64,000 nt of DNA from the NCBI RefSeq assembly GCF_003610775.1, contig NZ_RAQO01000006.1:62001-126000 (forward strand). Direction: 5' to 3'. Position numbers and translations under genes: made by a program. The DNA is from Alginatibacterium sediminis. GTDB taxonomy: Bacteria > Pseudomonadota > Gammaproteobacteria > Enterobacterales > Celerinatantimonadaceae. The notes beneath the pieces are model-generated. The model ran no database searches. It saw only the letters and a list, made by a program, of their open reading frames with translations, and was not told the origin of the DNA. Positions 45,611 through 55,253 of this stretch are shown piece after piece (the stretch's first letter is position 1; every line of letters begins with the position of its first letter).

Positions 45611-47125
45611 ATGGAAATACTGCAAGAAATTGAACGCAATCCGTTATTAGTCGCATCATTACTATCAATGATTACCTTGCTGGCTATTTTTTGGGCGTCT
45701 TGGCAGGGGCGCGCTCGTAAATTAGCGGAGTTGGCAAATGTTGACCTAGAGGCTCGGCAGCAGCAAGTTTTAGAGCAACAATTGCATGAAACTGATGCTT
45801 TGCGTGATCAAGTTGAATATAGTCAGCAGCAATTACAAGATTTACGAATTCAAGCCGGAGTCGATAGCGAAAAGCTAAAGCAATCTCAAATTACTTTACA
45901 AAACTACCAAGCGCTGCAAGCCGAATTTAAAACGCAATCCCGTCGCCTTCAAGATTTTGAAGTTGAAGAAAGTGCTCTAACTAAACGTATTGAGTTCCTA
46001 CAACAAAACGAACAACGGTTTACTCAACAATTTGAGAACTTATCGCGACAAATCTTAGAACAAAATACTCAACGCTTTAGCCAACAGTCAGAATCGAACA
46101 TAAATCAATTGCTAAGCCCAATGCGCCAGCAGCTTGAACAGTTCAAAGGGCAGGTCCAGCATGTCTATGAAAACGAGTCCAAACAGCGTTTTGCGCTCAA
46201 AGAGCAGGTGCTCGAACTGCAAAAGCTAAATGTGCAGATGAGCGAAGATGCGCAACGATTAACCCAAGCTTTAAAGGGTGATAATAAACAAGCAGGGAAT
46301 TGGGGTGAGCTAGTTTTAGAGCAAGTCTTAAGCGATGCAGGGCTGCGTAAAGGCCATGAATACCATACACAAGTGAGTGGTCGCAATGAAAGCCAACAGC
46401 TGATTCAACCGGATGTGATTGTTGAGTTACCCGATCAGCGCTTTGTCATTATTGATGCAAAACTCAGCTTGGTCGCCTATGAGCGCTATTTTGCCAGCGA
46501 CGATGAAACTGCTCGCAAGCTTGCAATACAAGATCACCTGCGTTCGATGCGCGGTCATCTTAAAGGCTTGTCTAAGAAACGTTATCAGAGCTTCCACGGT
46601 AAAACACAGCCTGAGTTCGTACTGATGTTTGTTCCCATTGAAGCCGCATTTTTGGCCGCTGTCCAAGAGCAACCGGCCTTGTTACGTGAGGGAGTTGATG
46701 CTCAAGTATTGTTAGTTAGCCCTAGTAGCTTACTTATCGCGTTGCGAACTATCCATCAGTTGTGGCAGCAGCAATACCAACAACAAAACGCGCAAAAAAT
46801 TGTCGAACGGGCGAGTAAGCTTCTTGATAAATTTGTGCTTTTTAATGAAGATTTAGAATTACATGGACACTCATTAAAAAAAGCCAGCGAAAGTTATGAA
46901 GCCGCAACTCGTAAGTTAAATTCCGGCCCAGGCAATTTGATTCGCCAGGCTCAGCAACTGCAAGCACTGCATGTTCCGGTTAAAAAAACGCTGCCGGTGA
47001 GCGACAATCAGAAGGAGTCTGAAGCCAAGCCCGAAAGTAAGCGTGCCCAAGACGAGCAAGATCAAATCAGTAATATTGCCGCGCTCGACTTCACGTCTGG
47101 CGGCAACATCGGTACTAAAACTTGA
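45611..47125 (+). CDS. rmuC: RmuC DNA recombination protein
   Basis: The 504-residue protein has an N-terminal membrane segment (LLVASLLSMITLLAIFWASW), a long glutamine-rich coiled coil to about residue 225, and the RmuC nuclease-like domain. The domain shows NWGELVLEQVLSDAGLRKGHEY, QPDVIVELPDQRFVIIDAKLSL, FVLMFVPIEAAF and LVSPSSLLIALRTI. RmuC limits inversion between short repeats. It converges with malZ, the stops being about ten bases apart. Confidence 0.92.
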   Translation: MEILQEIERNPLLVASLLSMITLLAIFWASWQGRARKLAELANVDLEARQQQVLEQQLHETDALRDQVEYSQQQLQDLRIQAGVDSEKLKQSQITLQNYQALQAEFKTQSRRLQDFEVEESALTKRIEFLQQNEQRFTQQFENLSRQILEQNTQRFSQQSESNINQLLSPMRQQLEQFKGQVQHVYENESKQRFALKEQVLELQKLNVQMSEDAQRLTQALKGDNKQAGNWGELVLEQVLSDAGLRKGHEYHTQVSGRNESQQLIQPDVIVELPDQRFVIIDAKLSLVAYERYFASDDETARKLAIQDHLRSMRGHLKGLSKKRYQSFHGKTQPEFVLMFVPIEAAFLAAVQEQPALLREGVDAQVLLVSPSSLLIALRTIHQLWQQQYQQQNAQKIVERASKLLDKFVLFNEDLELHGHSLKKASESYEAATRKLNSGPGNLIRQAQQLQALHVPVKKTLPVSDNQKESEAKPESKRAQDEQDQISNIAALDFTSGGNIGTKT

Positions 47126-47135
47126 AGAGCGTAGT

Positions 47136-48965
47136 TTAACCTTCCGAGCACAATACAACTGCGCGCTGTGCGCTAAGTTGTAGCTTTAGATGACCCTGTT
47201 GAACGGTAACCTTTTGTTGCTGGTTGGCAAATAGGTAAGTTGCGCAAGCACCAGGTAAAGCCGCAAGGCTTAAATTAAGGTCACAAGCCTCGCCACGATT
47301 TACGATAACGATGCTATGGCTTTGTTGTGTCCAACGAGCAAAGACATAAACATCACCTTTAGCGTGTAAGTCAATCACATCACCGCTACGCATCTCTTCG
47401 CGCTGACTACGTAGCTTGGCTAATGCCTGATACTTAGCGCGTAATGGCTGATCCCATTGGTTTTCATCCCAGGGAAACGGACGGCGGCAGTCTGGATCCG
47501 CACCACCTTCAAGTCCAATTTCGTCTCCATAATAAATACTTGGAACCCCAATGTAGGTAAACATTAGCGTTGCTGCGAGCGACAAGATAGCGCTATTGCC
47601 GCCAGCTAAAGTAAGAAAGCGTTCGGTATCATGGCTATCAAGTAAATTAAATTGTGCCAATTGGTTAGCAAATGGTATTGAGCCACGGCTTTGAGCCAAC
47701 CATAAGGCGAGGTCTTCAGCTGAAATATGGTTAGGTTGTAAGGCAATGTCTTTGCCAACTAGAAATGCTCTTACCGGTAGGGAGAAGCCATAATAGTTCA
47801 TAGCACCGTCTTCTTGGTCGCCCTGTAACCATTGTGTTGCTTCAGAAAAATGCTCACCTATCATATATGCGTTGGGATTGGTTTGTTTTATAGCGTTCCT
47901 GAACTCACGTACATAGTGAGCGTTGTTCTGGGCATTATGGTGCTCGCCTAACATATGCACAACGTCAAAACGCCACGCGTCAATTGAATAAGGAGCTTTA
48001 AGCCAGTGTTTTAGGATAGCGTTCTCACCGGAATAAACTACATGTTGAACCTCAGGGTTTGCAAAATTTAACTTAGGTAGGCTGTGAAGCCCTTTCCATC
48101 CATAGTAACTTCCGTTGTCATCGAAGGTAAACCAGTTGCGATGAGGGGATGCTTCACCGCGAGCGGCTCCATTACTATGCTGATGATAAACGTCCATCCA
48201 AGGATGCTGATTTGAGGTGTGGTTCACCACAGCATCAAGCATGATCTTCATGTTTCGCTCTGCCGTATGCTCTCGCAGTTCAATTAAGGCTTCATTTCCA
48301 CCAAAACAAGGATCGACTTCAAAGTAGTCAGCTGTGTCATATTTGTGGTTACTTGGTGCTGTAAAAATGGGGTTCAGATATAACGCGGTAACGCCTAGAT
48401 CCTGTAAGTAATCGAGGTTCTGAGTTATTCCTTTAAGATCGCCACCAAAAAATTCTGACCCTCCGGTGTGAGCGTGTGAACTAGATACTTCTTCATGCCA
48501 TTGTTTTGATACGATCGTTTTTCGGCTTGTATCAAATCGATAGTTTTCAGCTCTGGTGCTTATGCTGTCGTCACCATTAGCAAAGCGTTCTGGAAATATT
48601 TGATAAAAAACCTGGTCGCGAACCCACAGTGGCGGTTGTTGTTGATGAATGCGAAACATTTGTGTTTTTTGCGGCAACCGTGATGACTCTCCACTCGCAT
48701 GCAACCATGTTTGAGAATTTTGATGAATGACTTTAAAGCAATACAGCGTCAAGTCACTATGCTCGCTCGCGCTAAGTTTAACGCGCCATAGTTTCCAGCC
48801 GTGTTGTTGTTCAACGAACTCCATGCTTCGAAGTTCTTCTTCGTGGTCGGGTTCAATACGTAAAATAACCTGCTCGCACTCAAGAGATGCAAGCGTATAA
48901 AGTTTAATTTCTAGTTCCGGTCCCTCATTGACGAGAGTCTGAGGGTGAAATAGTAAGCTAGACAT
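47136..48965 (-). CDS. malZ: MalZ-like maltodextrin glucosidase (GH13)
   Basis: This 609-residue GH13 enzyme has an N-terminal beta domain followed by the catalytic barrel. Conserved regions are LDAVVNHTS, WRFDVVHMLGE with the nucleophile Asp near residue 330, MIGEHFSEA with the acid/base Glu, and LLDSHDTERF with the third acid. VFYQIFPERFANGDDS near 115 is typical of MalZ and neopullulanase-like enzymes. No signal peptide is present, so it is cytoplasmic and trims maltodextrins. Neopullulanase or cyclomaltodextrinase is the main alternative. Confidence 0.85.
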   Translation of the reverse strand: MSSLLFHPQTLVNEGPELEIKLYTLASLECEQVILRIEPDHEEELRSMEFVEQQHGWKLWRVKLSASEHSDLTLYCFKVIHQNSQTWLHASGESSRLPQKTQMFRIHQQQPPLWVRDQVFYQIFPERFANGDDSISTRAENYRFDTSRKTIVSKQWHEEVSSSHAHTGGSEFFGGDLKGITQNLDYLQDLGVTALYLNPIFTAPSNHKYDTADYFEVDPCFGGNEALIELREHTAERNMKIMLDAVVNHTSNQHPWMDVYHQHSNGAARGEASPHRNWFTFDDNGSYYGWKGLHSLPKLNFANPEVQHVVYSGENAILKHWLKAPYSIDAWRFDVVHMLGEHHNAQNNAHYVREFRNAIKQTNPNAYMIGEHFSEATQWLQGDQEDGAMNYYGFSLPVRAFLVGKDIALQPNHISAEDLALWLAQSRGSIPFANQLAQFNLLDSHDTERFLTLAGGNSAILSLAATLMFTYIGVPSIYYGDEIGLEGGADPDCRRPFPWDENQWDQPLRAKYQALAKLRSQREEMRSGDVIDLHAKGDVYVFARWTQQSHSIVIVNRGEACDLNLSLAALPGACATYLFANQQQKVTVQQGHLKLQLSAQRAVVLCSEG

Positions 48966-48974
48966 TGGGTAATC

Positions 48975-49691
48975 CTATTTACTTGTCGGTATGCCTTGGA
49001 TTTCTGCTTCATTGAGTAAGCGGCTTTCTGAAGGCTTTAAATTGGGGTCGAGAGGTATGTGCGCTATTTGGCAACGGTGTAAGCTAATAACTTTATTTCC
49101 TACCGCAGCGAACATACGCTTTACCTGATGATATCGCCCCTCTTGTATCGATATTTCGATTTGGTTGTCATTTAGTCGTTTGCAATGGGCTGGGAGTGTT
49201 GGTTTGGGTTCAGCGTTAAGCTCAACACCTTGCTCTAGTTGCGCTATTTGTGCGTCACTAATGGATTGGGATAGCTCGACTTGATAGGTTTTAAATTTGT
49301 TTTGGTTCGGAGAGCGTACCAGTTGACTCCATTTACCATCACTACTAATGAGCAACAGCCCGGTAGTATCGGCATCTAGTCGGCCAACAACTTGAAGTTC
49401 ATCGGCTACTGGATCACTGATAAGGTCAATGGCACAAGGATAATGCGGATTGTCCCGGTCACATACCCAGCCTTTCGGTTTGTTCAACTGATAGTAGCGA
49501 TGACCACGATGCGTAATATGTTTGCCTTGATAGGTCACTACTTGCTCTTGAGTGATAATCTGTTTACCAAACTTACAAACGTCACCGTCGAGTAAAATTT
49601 CGCTAGATTTCAGCAAAGTTTTGACTTGGCTGCGTGTAAGCACCAAATTGTGGCACAAATATTTGTCGAGTCGACAGGGTAGAGAAAACAC
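48975..49691 (-). CDS. rsuA: RsuA 16S rRNA pseudouridine synthase
   Basis: The 238-residue protein has an N-terminal S4-like RNA-binding domain (RLDKYLCHNLVLTRSQVKTLLKS). The catalytic region is VVGRLDADTTGLLLISSDG, with the conserved Asp. FKTYQVELS and GRYHQVKRMFAAVGNKVISLHR follow. These match RsuA, which makes pseudouridine at 16S position 516. The start is taken as GTG at 49691, giving the usual N-terminus. It is separated from malZ by nine bases and may share its transcript. Confidence 0.88.
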   Translation of the reverse strand: MFSLPCRLDKYLCHNLVLTRSQVKTLLKSSEILLDGDVCKFGKQIITQEQVVTYQGKHITHRGHRYYQLNKPKGWVCDRDNPHYPCAIDLISDPVADELQVVGRLDADTTGLLLISSDGKWSQLVRSPNQNKFKTYQVELSQSISDAQIAQLEQGVELNAEPKPTLPAHCKRLNDNQIEISIQEGRYHQVKRMFAAVGNKVISLHRCQIAHIPLDPNLKPSESRLLNEAEIQGIPTSK

Positions 49692-50132
49692 AGCGTTACC
49701 AATAGTTCAATTTGGATTCAGTCTAGCCATCTGAAACGGGAAGTACAGAACAAAAACACCTTTTGTCTGACCAACTTATTTTGAAATCCTTTTCAGGTTT
49801 AAGACTGTATCGAGTCATAAAGATATGTATATAAACTGTACAATACTATATGAGCTTGTTAACGGTATAAATTCATGACAAGGGTCGTTAAGTTATTCAT
49901 TTTTCGTGATTGATTGATTGCAAGTTAAGCAAAGGGACTCAACAATCCAATAACGATCTCTTGCTCCAGTGCTTAAGTTTGAGAGTTGCTTCAAGATATG
50001 AGCTTTTTCATAGCCTTTTTGCTATTTATTGCTCGGATCACTCTTAAATATAGGTATCATAGGCAACATTATTTTCAGATTTAGTCTCGGTGATAAATAA
50101 TCGCTGAGTATGGTTTTACTGAGGAGTCCTAC
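49692..50132. other. Gene-free region between rsuA and galM
   Basis: No protein or RNA gene was recognised. The stretch is AT-rich and has short imperfect inverted repeats such as ACAAAA-ACACC-TTTTGT near 49750. AGGAG lies 8 bases upstream of galM. It should contain promoters for the two divergent genes, but I could not place them with confidence. Confidence 0.5.
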
Positions 50133-51191
50133 ATGTCCGACTCAAGCGCCCCTGAGCTTGATTACCAATCTTGGCAATTCGCCCCCGATGGCGCTCCTGC
50201 TCGCGTATTTACGATCCGTAACCAAGGTGGCTCTACGGCCAGAATTTGTGATTATGGTGCGACCCTATTGTCTTTGCAGTTAGTCTTAGCAGACGGAGAA
50301 TTACGCGAAGTAGTGCTTGGCTGTGATCAACTTGAAGATTACCTTAATCAAAGCAGCTTTTTAGGTGCGACGGTTGGGCGTTTTGCAAATAGAATCGCTG
50401 GTGCAAGTTTAGAGCGCGCCGGAAAAACCTATACCTTAAATGCAAATGAAGGCGACAACTGCTTACATGGTGGTGCACAAGGTTTTGATAAAAAACGTTG
50501 GACAGTCACTCATCAGTCGAGCGAGTCGCTTACATTAGAGCTTGTATCTAGTGATGGGGATCAAGGTTTTCCTGGCGAATGTAAGGTGAAGCTTACCTAC
50601 CGTATTAGCGAAAAAGACCAATTGACCTTAGATTATCATGCAAGCGTTGATCAAGAATGCCCAGTAAACTTAACCAATCATAGCTACTTTAATTTAGATG
50701 GTATCGCTGGCGATATTGGCCACCATAGCCTTAGTATCGATGCTGACCAATATTTACCGGTCAATGCTCAAGGCTTACCAGAATCAGAGCCTGTCGACTT
50801 AAGTGATACCGCCTTTGATTTTCGTACTATGAAGGACATTCGTAGTAACTGGCGTGAAGTTAGCGATGATTTAACCCATAGAGGCTATGATCACAGTTAC
50901 ATTTTGAACCAACCTAGTATCACTAAACCGTTTGCACACGCGGTCTCTAGCGATAATTTAGTTGAAATGAAAGTGTATACCACTAAACCAGCAGTTCAAT
51001 TATACACGGGGCAGTATCTGCAAGGGACGATGGGTCATAAAGGACTTCGCTATCAAAATCGTGATGGTTTTTGCCTTGAAACGCAATTTTTACCGGATAG
51101 CCCTGCAAATCCTCAATGGCATGGCGATGTTTGGCTCAAGCCGGGTCAAGCTTATCGGCACCAAACCTGCTACGAATTCATCACTCGTTAA
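50133..51191 (+). CDS. galM: Aldose 1-epimerase (galactose mutarotase)
   Basis: The 352-residue protein carries the family motifs ICDYGATLLSL, TVGRFANRIAGA, DNCLHGGAQGFDKK, NLTNHSYFNLDG with the catalytic His, and GFCLETQFLPDSPANP with the catalytic Glu. It interconverts the alpha and beta anomers of aldohexoses in the cytoplasm. GGAG precedes the ATG. Its last 11 bases overlap the end of the convergent HD-GYP gene. No other gal genes are nearby. Confidence 0.93.
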   Translation: MSDSSAPELDYQSWQFAPDGAPARVFTIRNQGGSTARICDYGATLLSLQLVLADGELREVVLGCDQLEDYLNQSSFLGATVGRFANRIAGASLERAGKTYTLNANEGDNCLHGGAQGFDKKRWTVTHQSSESLTLELVSSDGDQGFPGECKVKLTYRISEKDQLTLDYHASVDQECPVNLTNHSYFNLDGIAGDIGHHSLSIDADQYLPVNAQGLPESEPVDLSDTAFDFRTMKDIRSNWREVSDDLTHRGYDHSYILNQPSITKPFAHAVSSDNLVEMKVYTTKPAVQLYTGQYLQGTMGHKGLRYQNRDGFCLETQFLPDSPANPQWHGDVWLKPGQAYRHQTCYEFITR

Positions 51192-52407
51192 TTTGTAATT
51201 GTAGTATCGCCCTTGGCAATGCAGGCAAACGTGTCTGAAGTGTCGAGGGTAATTCCTCTTTAGCAAAACTCTCTTTAATCTTTAGCCCTTCAGCTTGTAA
51301 ATCGACAAATGGTGCCATGGCTAAGCTTTTACCTGACTCCAAAATTTGTGTCAGAGGCTGCATCAGAGCGCTGGGATTAGTCGAAACTACCATGGCTATA
51401 CGGTCATCATCTAGTTTGACGAAGCTTCCGGGTGGATATACGCCTAAGGTCTGCAATAAAGCCTTGGAATAGTTCTGATTAAGCTTCTTCCCACCCAACT
51501 TAAAAACTCTAGCCAATGCTTGTTGTGCGGTAAACGCGCGCTGACTAGGTAAGGGATTGACCCATTGGTCGAAGTAGACCACAACGCTTAACAGTTGAGT
51601 CAACTGGGAGATCTTGTCCTGCTTAAGGCCTTTAGGAAAGCCAGAACCATCAAGAAACTCTTGGTGATTGGCTGATAAAGGTAGTATTGCTTTCGGAAAT
51701 ACAGCTGCTTTACGCAACATTTCTTGAGAATAAGTAGGGTGTGTTCGGTAGTGACTTTGCTCTTGTTTAGTGAGTTCCTGAGTAGTGCGTTTAATATTTT
51801 GAGGTATTTTCAGCATCCCCAGATCGTGGCACAAGCAAGCGAGCCCAAAAACTTCGGCATGTTGACGACTAAGCTTAATTTGTTTGGCTAAAACTAAACC
51901 TAGGTGTAAACAGTTTAAACTATGCGCGAACACATCTTCAGACTCTCGCTCTGCAACGATAGCACTTAACACTAGTGGACCTTCTTGGTCATATACTTTT
52001 TCTAATGCAGGGCCAAGGATGTTCTTGAAACTTTGCAAGGACTCAGTAGGAGACATTGCAAGTTGAGTTACTGCAAGTTTGAACAGTTCCTCTTGTAACT
52101 CAAGGTCTTGTTCAAGATCTCTCATGTTACTACGTTGTTTTTGCTGCCATAACTCTTCAGGACTAGGCTCGGACTTTTTAGTACTAACTTTAGCCGTCTC
52201 GGTATTATCCACTTTGGGTTTTTTAAGGGTACTGCGCTTTAAGTCCACATCAATGCTACTGACTTTTAAGTGCTTTAATATTTTGAGCTGTTCAGGAGTT
52301 GAAATGACAAATTGATTTCGCATAAATGGATGGTCAACCCAGCCCATCGGAAGCACTACAAAGTGACCAATTTCTAAGTCGTTTGGTTTCAGCTGGGCTT
52401 TCGACAT
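51181..52407 (-). CDS. DUF3391/HD-GYP domain protein with a degenerate active site
   Basis: The 408-residue protein starts with a DUF3391 domain (LEIGHFVVLPMGWVDHPFMRNQF). An HD-GYP-like domain occupies about residues 160-330. HD is kept in CLCHDLGMLKIP, and HPTYSQEML is present. The usual HHExxDGSGYP reads HQEFLDGSGFP, and VADVFDAL is replaced by VVYFDQWV. Two metal-binding positions therefore seem lost. Intact family members hydrolyse cyclic di-GMP; this one may bind it without cutting or respond to something else. Confidence 0.75.
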   Translation of the reverse strand: MSKAQLKPNDLEIGHFVVLPMGWVDHPFMRNQFVISTPEQLKILKHLKVSSIDVDLKRSTLKKPKVDNTETAKVSTKKSEPSPEELWQQKQRSNMRDLEQDLELQEELFKLAVTQLAMSPTESLQSFKNILGPALEKVYDQEGPLVLSAIVAERESEDVFAHSLNCLHLGLVLAKQIKLSRQHAEVFGLACLCHDLGMLKIPQNIKRTTQELTKQEQSHYRTHPTYSQEMLRKAAVFPKAILPLSANHQEFLDGSGFPKGLKQDKISQLTQLLSVVVYFDQWVNPLPSQRAFTAQQALARVFKLGGKKLNQNYSKALLQTLGVYPPGSFVKLDDDRIAMVVSTNPSALMQPLTQILESGKSLAMAPFVDLQAEGLKIKESFAKEELPSTLQTRLPALPRAILQLQINE

Positions 52408-52546
52408 ACTTGTCCTAAATGGAAATCCGTAAGTTATTGTTTAAATAATAAATTATTTGTGAATTGCTGCAAGTAGTTTCAGCGCTTGCGCTAAGCTTTA
52501 AGTTTAGCTTATTCTTGAGACAATTTCTGTTTATACATTGGTTACT

Positions 52547-53164
52547 ATGCCTCAAGCTCAGTTTGCTGATCAAATTACTCTCGCAATTACGGGGGCATCC
52601 GGTGCTCCGTATGCTCTACGGCTACTTGAACAGCTGGTTAGTGCGAACTATCAAATTCATGTATTGATGTCGAGTGCGGCAAAAGTTGTCTTTAAAACCG
52701 AACTTGATGAACCCTGGCAAAATACACCTGAATTTTTTGAGCAACGATTTTCCGCTAGACATGGTCAAATATTATTACCAGGAAAACAAGATTGGTTTTC
52801 GGTAGTTGCATCTGGTTCATCCGCACCAAAAACGATGTTGATTTGTCCCTGCAGTATGGGAACTTTGGCTTCGATTGCGCACGGTCTATCGGACAATTTG
52901 ATTGAACGAGCTGCTGATGTGGTATTGAAAGAACGTGGTAAGTTAGTGATTGTGCCGCGAGAGATGCCGTACTCAAGTCTTCACTTAGAAAACATGCTCA
53001 AATTGTCGCGTTTGGGGGCTACAATTTTACCAGCCTCGCCGGGTTTTTATCATCAACCCAAATCAATTTCAGATTTAGTTGACCACGTAGTGGCTCGTAT
53101 TCTGGATCATATTGATGTCAAACAAACCTTATTCACGCCATGGGGTTATCGACCTGAAAACTAA
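52547..53164 (+). CDS. ubiX: UbiX flavin prenyltransferase
   Basis: The ATG at 52547 gives 205 residues beginning [19 protein letters not shown]; a TTG three codons earlier is also open. Motifs are [51 protein letters not shown] and [19 protein letters not shown]. The protein makes prenylated FMN for the UbiD decarboxylase of ubiquinone synthesis. No ubiD is seen here. A strong terminator follows. Confidence 0.92.
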   Translation: MPQAQFADQITLAITGASGAPYALRLLEQLVSANYQIHVLMSSAAKVVFKTELDEPWQNTPEFFEQRFSARHGQILLPGKQDWFSVVASGSSAPKTMLICPCSMGTLASIAHGLSDNLIERAADVVLKERGKLVIVPREMPYSSLHLENMLKLSRLGATILPASPGFYHQPKSISDLVDHVVARILDHIDVKQTLFTPWGYRPEN

Positions 53165-53176
53165 AATGATAGGTAC

Positions 53177-53206
53177 AAAAAAAGCTGGCTATGCCAGCTT
53201 TTTTTT
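53177..53206. terminator. Bidirectional terminator between ubiX and fur
   Basis: A run of A, then GCTGGC-TAT-GCCAGC and a T run form a 13-bp stem with T tracts on both strands. It serves the convergent ends of ubiX and fur. Confidence 0.88.
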
Positions 53207-53229
53207 GGTGTTAATTGTTATCGCAACGT

Positions 53230-53658
53230 TTAGGCGTTATCAGCGCAGTTAGCATTATCACAGTGACCATATAGATAAAGACTATGGTTGGTTAAGGTGA
53301 TGCCGTGCGACTTAGCGATATCTAACTGACGCTGTTCTATCACATCATCACTAAACTCGATAACTTTGCCGCAGCGCAAGCATACCAAATGGTCGTGGTG
53401 CTTTTGGCTACTAATTTCAAATACAGATTTACCACCTTCAAAATGATGACGGATGACAATGCCGGCGTCGTCAAATTGGTTCAATACTCGGTAAACGGTC
53501 GCTAAGCCAATTTCTTCGCCTTGCTCAATTAGGATTTTATAGAGATCCTCTGCACTGACATGTTGATTCCCTGGCTGTTGAAGAATATCCAAAATTTTAA
53601 CCCGCGGAAGGGTAATTTTGAGTCCAGCTTTTTTTAGTGCTTGATTATTGTCAGACAT
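53230..53658 (-). CDS. fur: Ferric uptake regulator Fur
   Basis: The 142-residue protein shows the Fur winged-helix (LKITLPRVKILDILQQ, HVSAEDLYKILIEQGEEIGLATVYRVLNQFDDAGIV), the metal-sensing stretch HFEGGKSVFEISSQKHHDHLVC and the structural zinc pair CLRCG. A further Cys pair (HCDNANC) lies near the C-terminus. Fur represses iron-uptake genes when bound to ferrous iron. The flavodoxin and ybfE genes, its usual neighbours in enterics, lie 1.6 kb away, separated by two other genes. Confidence 0.95.
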   Translation of the reverse strand: MSDNNQALKKAGLKITLPRVKILDILQQPGNQHVSAEDLYKILIEQGEEIGLATVYRVLNQFDDAGIVIRHHFEGGKSVFEISSQKHHDHLVCLRCGKVIEFSDDVIEQRQLDIAKSHGITLTNHSLYLYGHCDNANCADNA

Positions 53659-53890
53659 AAACGACTTTTACCTATTGCAATCATGTGCTTAATTTATTCC
53701 GAAGTATAAACTCAATTCAAGTTACTTTGCATACTTGTCCATCCATGAACGCAAAGTATCGCGCAAAGTTTAGAGTTTGAGTGAGCAGATAGTAACACGC
53801 ATATAGCTGTGACGTTAAAAATACTTGAGGAATTTGCTAGGATTTCCTAGGATGGGATTATCAGGTACGACCAGACAATCAAGGACTCAT

Positions 53891-54385
53891 ATGCAAACTC
53901 TATTACTTAAGGCGAATAGCGCCCGTCGGCTACTAAATTTGTGGCCGCCATTTTGGGGGGCTGGTATTCAAATTAAAAGTTTGAGTCAGGATTTTTTGAC
54001 ATGTAGGGTCGAATTGAGTTTTCGCTGGTGGAACAAAAATGCCAACCGTTCACAATTTGGTGGCAGTATGTTCGCTATGACCGATCCTATCTATCCTCTA
54101 ATGATGATGGGACTGCTGGGTCCGAAGTATCTAGTGTGTGATAGTTCAGCGAGTGTTGAATTTAAGAAGCCAGGCATGGGTCGTCTTAGTGCTGATTTTC
54201 AACTCGATCATGAGACCGTCGACGCGATACGCTCAGAGCTTGAACTCGGAGAAAAGTATGTTCACAATTTCGAGATTGATGTGCGCGATGAAACTGGGCT
54301 GGTCGTTGCAACAGTAAGTCGGCAAGTCTACATGCGTCTTAAGCGTAAGTATCGAACACCAGTAATTGAGCAACAAGCAGCCTAA
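53891..54385 (+). CDS. DUF4442 (hotdog-fold) protein
   Basis: ATG at 53891 lies 5 bases after AAGGA and is preferred to a TTG 66 bases upstream. The 164-residue protein has the DUF4442 pattern: LNLWPPFWGAGIQIKSLS, the conserved NRSQFGGSMFAMTDPIYPLMM and SASVEFKKPGMG. The fold is shared with thioesterases of the PaaI group, but no acyl substrate is known and activity is unproven. It is divergent from fur and converges with the lytic transglycosylase gene. Confidence 0.72.
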   Translation: MQTLLLKANSARRLLNLWPPFWGAGIQIKSLSQDFLTCRVELSFRWWNKNANRSQFGGSMFAMTDPIYPLMMMGLLGPKYLVCDSSASVEFKKPGMGRLSADFQLDHETVDAIRSELELGEKYVHNFEIDVRDETGLVVATVSRQVYMRLKRKYRTPVIEQQAA

Positions 54386-54394
54386 CTCAGCTTT

Positions 54395-55024
54395 TTACAT
54401 TTGAAGGTTACGCTTATAGCGTTCAATAACTTTTGTCACGTAGTGTTGCGTTTCTTTATACGGTGGAATGTCGCCATAACGGCGCACAGCACCTTCGCCA
54501 GCATTATAACCGGCTAATGCTAGGGGTAGGGAATTGAACTCGTCGAGTAGCCAGCGTAAATAGCGACTACCAGCATCGACATTATCTGCAGCTATAAATG
54601 GATCGCTAACTGAAAACCGCTCCGCTGTTGCGGGCATCAACTGCATCAATCCCATCGCACCCGCATGTGACACAGCGTCATCTTTATAGTTTGATTCAAC
54701 TTCAATTACCGCGTGTATCAAGGCAGGGTCAAGTCGATATTTATATGCAGCACTCGAGATAACCTCACTCAGCAGTTGTTTGCGTTGATTTTGTGAGTTT
54801 GAAGATCGAACGATGCTGCTTTGCCCTGCGCTGGGTTTTGGGGTGCGCATAAACCACTTCCATTGGGGGCCTTTCTTTTCAGTGGCGAAATGAGTGGTAC
54901 CATTTTTGTCTTGGTAGATATAAACGTCGGCGTAACTAGCAGTGCTGAACAATAGCCAAAACATTGTCGTTATACTGACAACGATTAAGGCTGTTCGCGA
55001 ATGTATGTTTGAATGATAAAACAC
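54395..55024 (-). CDS. SLT-family lytic transglycosylase with DUF4124 domain
   Basis: The 209-residue protein has an N-terminal signal peptide or anchor (ALIVVSITTMFWLLFSTASYA) and a short DUF4124 part (VYIYQDKNGTTHFATEKKG). A C-terminal SLT domain starts near residue 95, with LIHAVIEVESNYKDDAV carrying the catalytic Glu. GAMGLMQLMPATAERF and ALAGYNAGEGAVRRYG complete it. It would cleave peptidoglycan in the periplasm. It is transcribed away from the DUF2788-ybfE-fldA group. Confidence 0.87.
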   Translation of the reverse strand: MFYHSNIHSRTALIVVSITTMFWLLFSTASYADVYIYQDKNGTTHFATEKKGPQWKWFMRTPKPSAGQSSIVRSSNSQNQRKQLLSEVISSAAYKYRLDPALIHAVIEVESNYKDDAVSHAGAMGLMQLMPATAERFSVSDPFIAADNVDAGSRYLRWLLDEFNSLPLALAGYNAGEGAVRRYGDIPPYKETQHYVTKVIERYKRNLQM

Positions 55025-55198
55025 TGCGTTAAATTATCCCTTTGAATATTTGCAAATTTTGTAGCAGTCCATAATTTGCAAAATGCAAATGACGCTTGCT
55101 ACTCGCTATCTTCAAACACTATCAAAGCAATAACAATACCAAAAATAGTATTTTCTTCATTTCGAGACAAGATACAGGATGTCGATTTTCATTAGACG

Positions 55199-55233
55199 AA
55201 AAAAAAGCGCTACTGCGAATTGCATAGCGCTTT
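55199..55233 (-). terminator. Terminator of the fldA operon
   Basis: AAAGCGCTA and TAGCGCTTT form a perfect 9-bp stem around a 12-base loop. Eight As on the + strand give a T run at the end of the minus-strand transcript. It lies 20 bases after the fldA stop. Confidence 0.85.
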
Positions 55234-55253
55234 AAATCGAGACTAGCTTGCTG

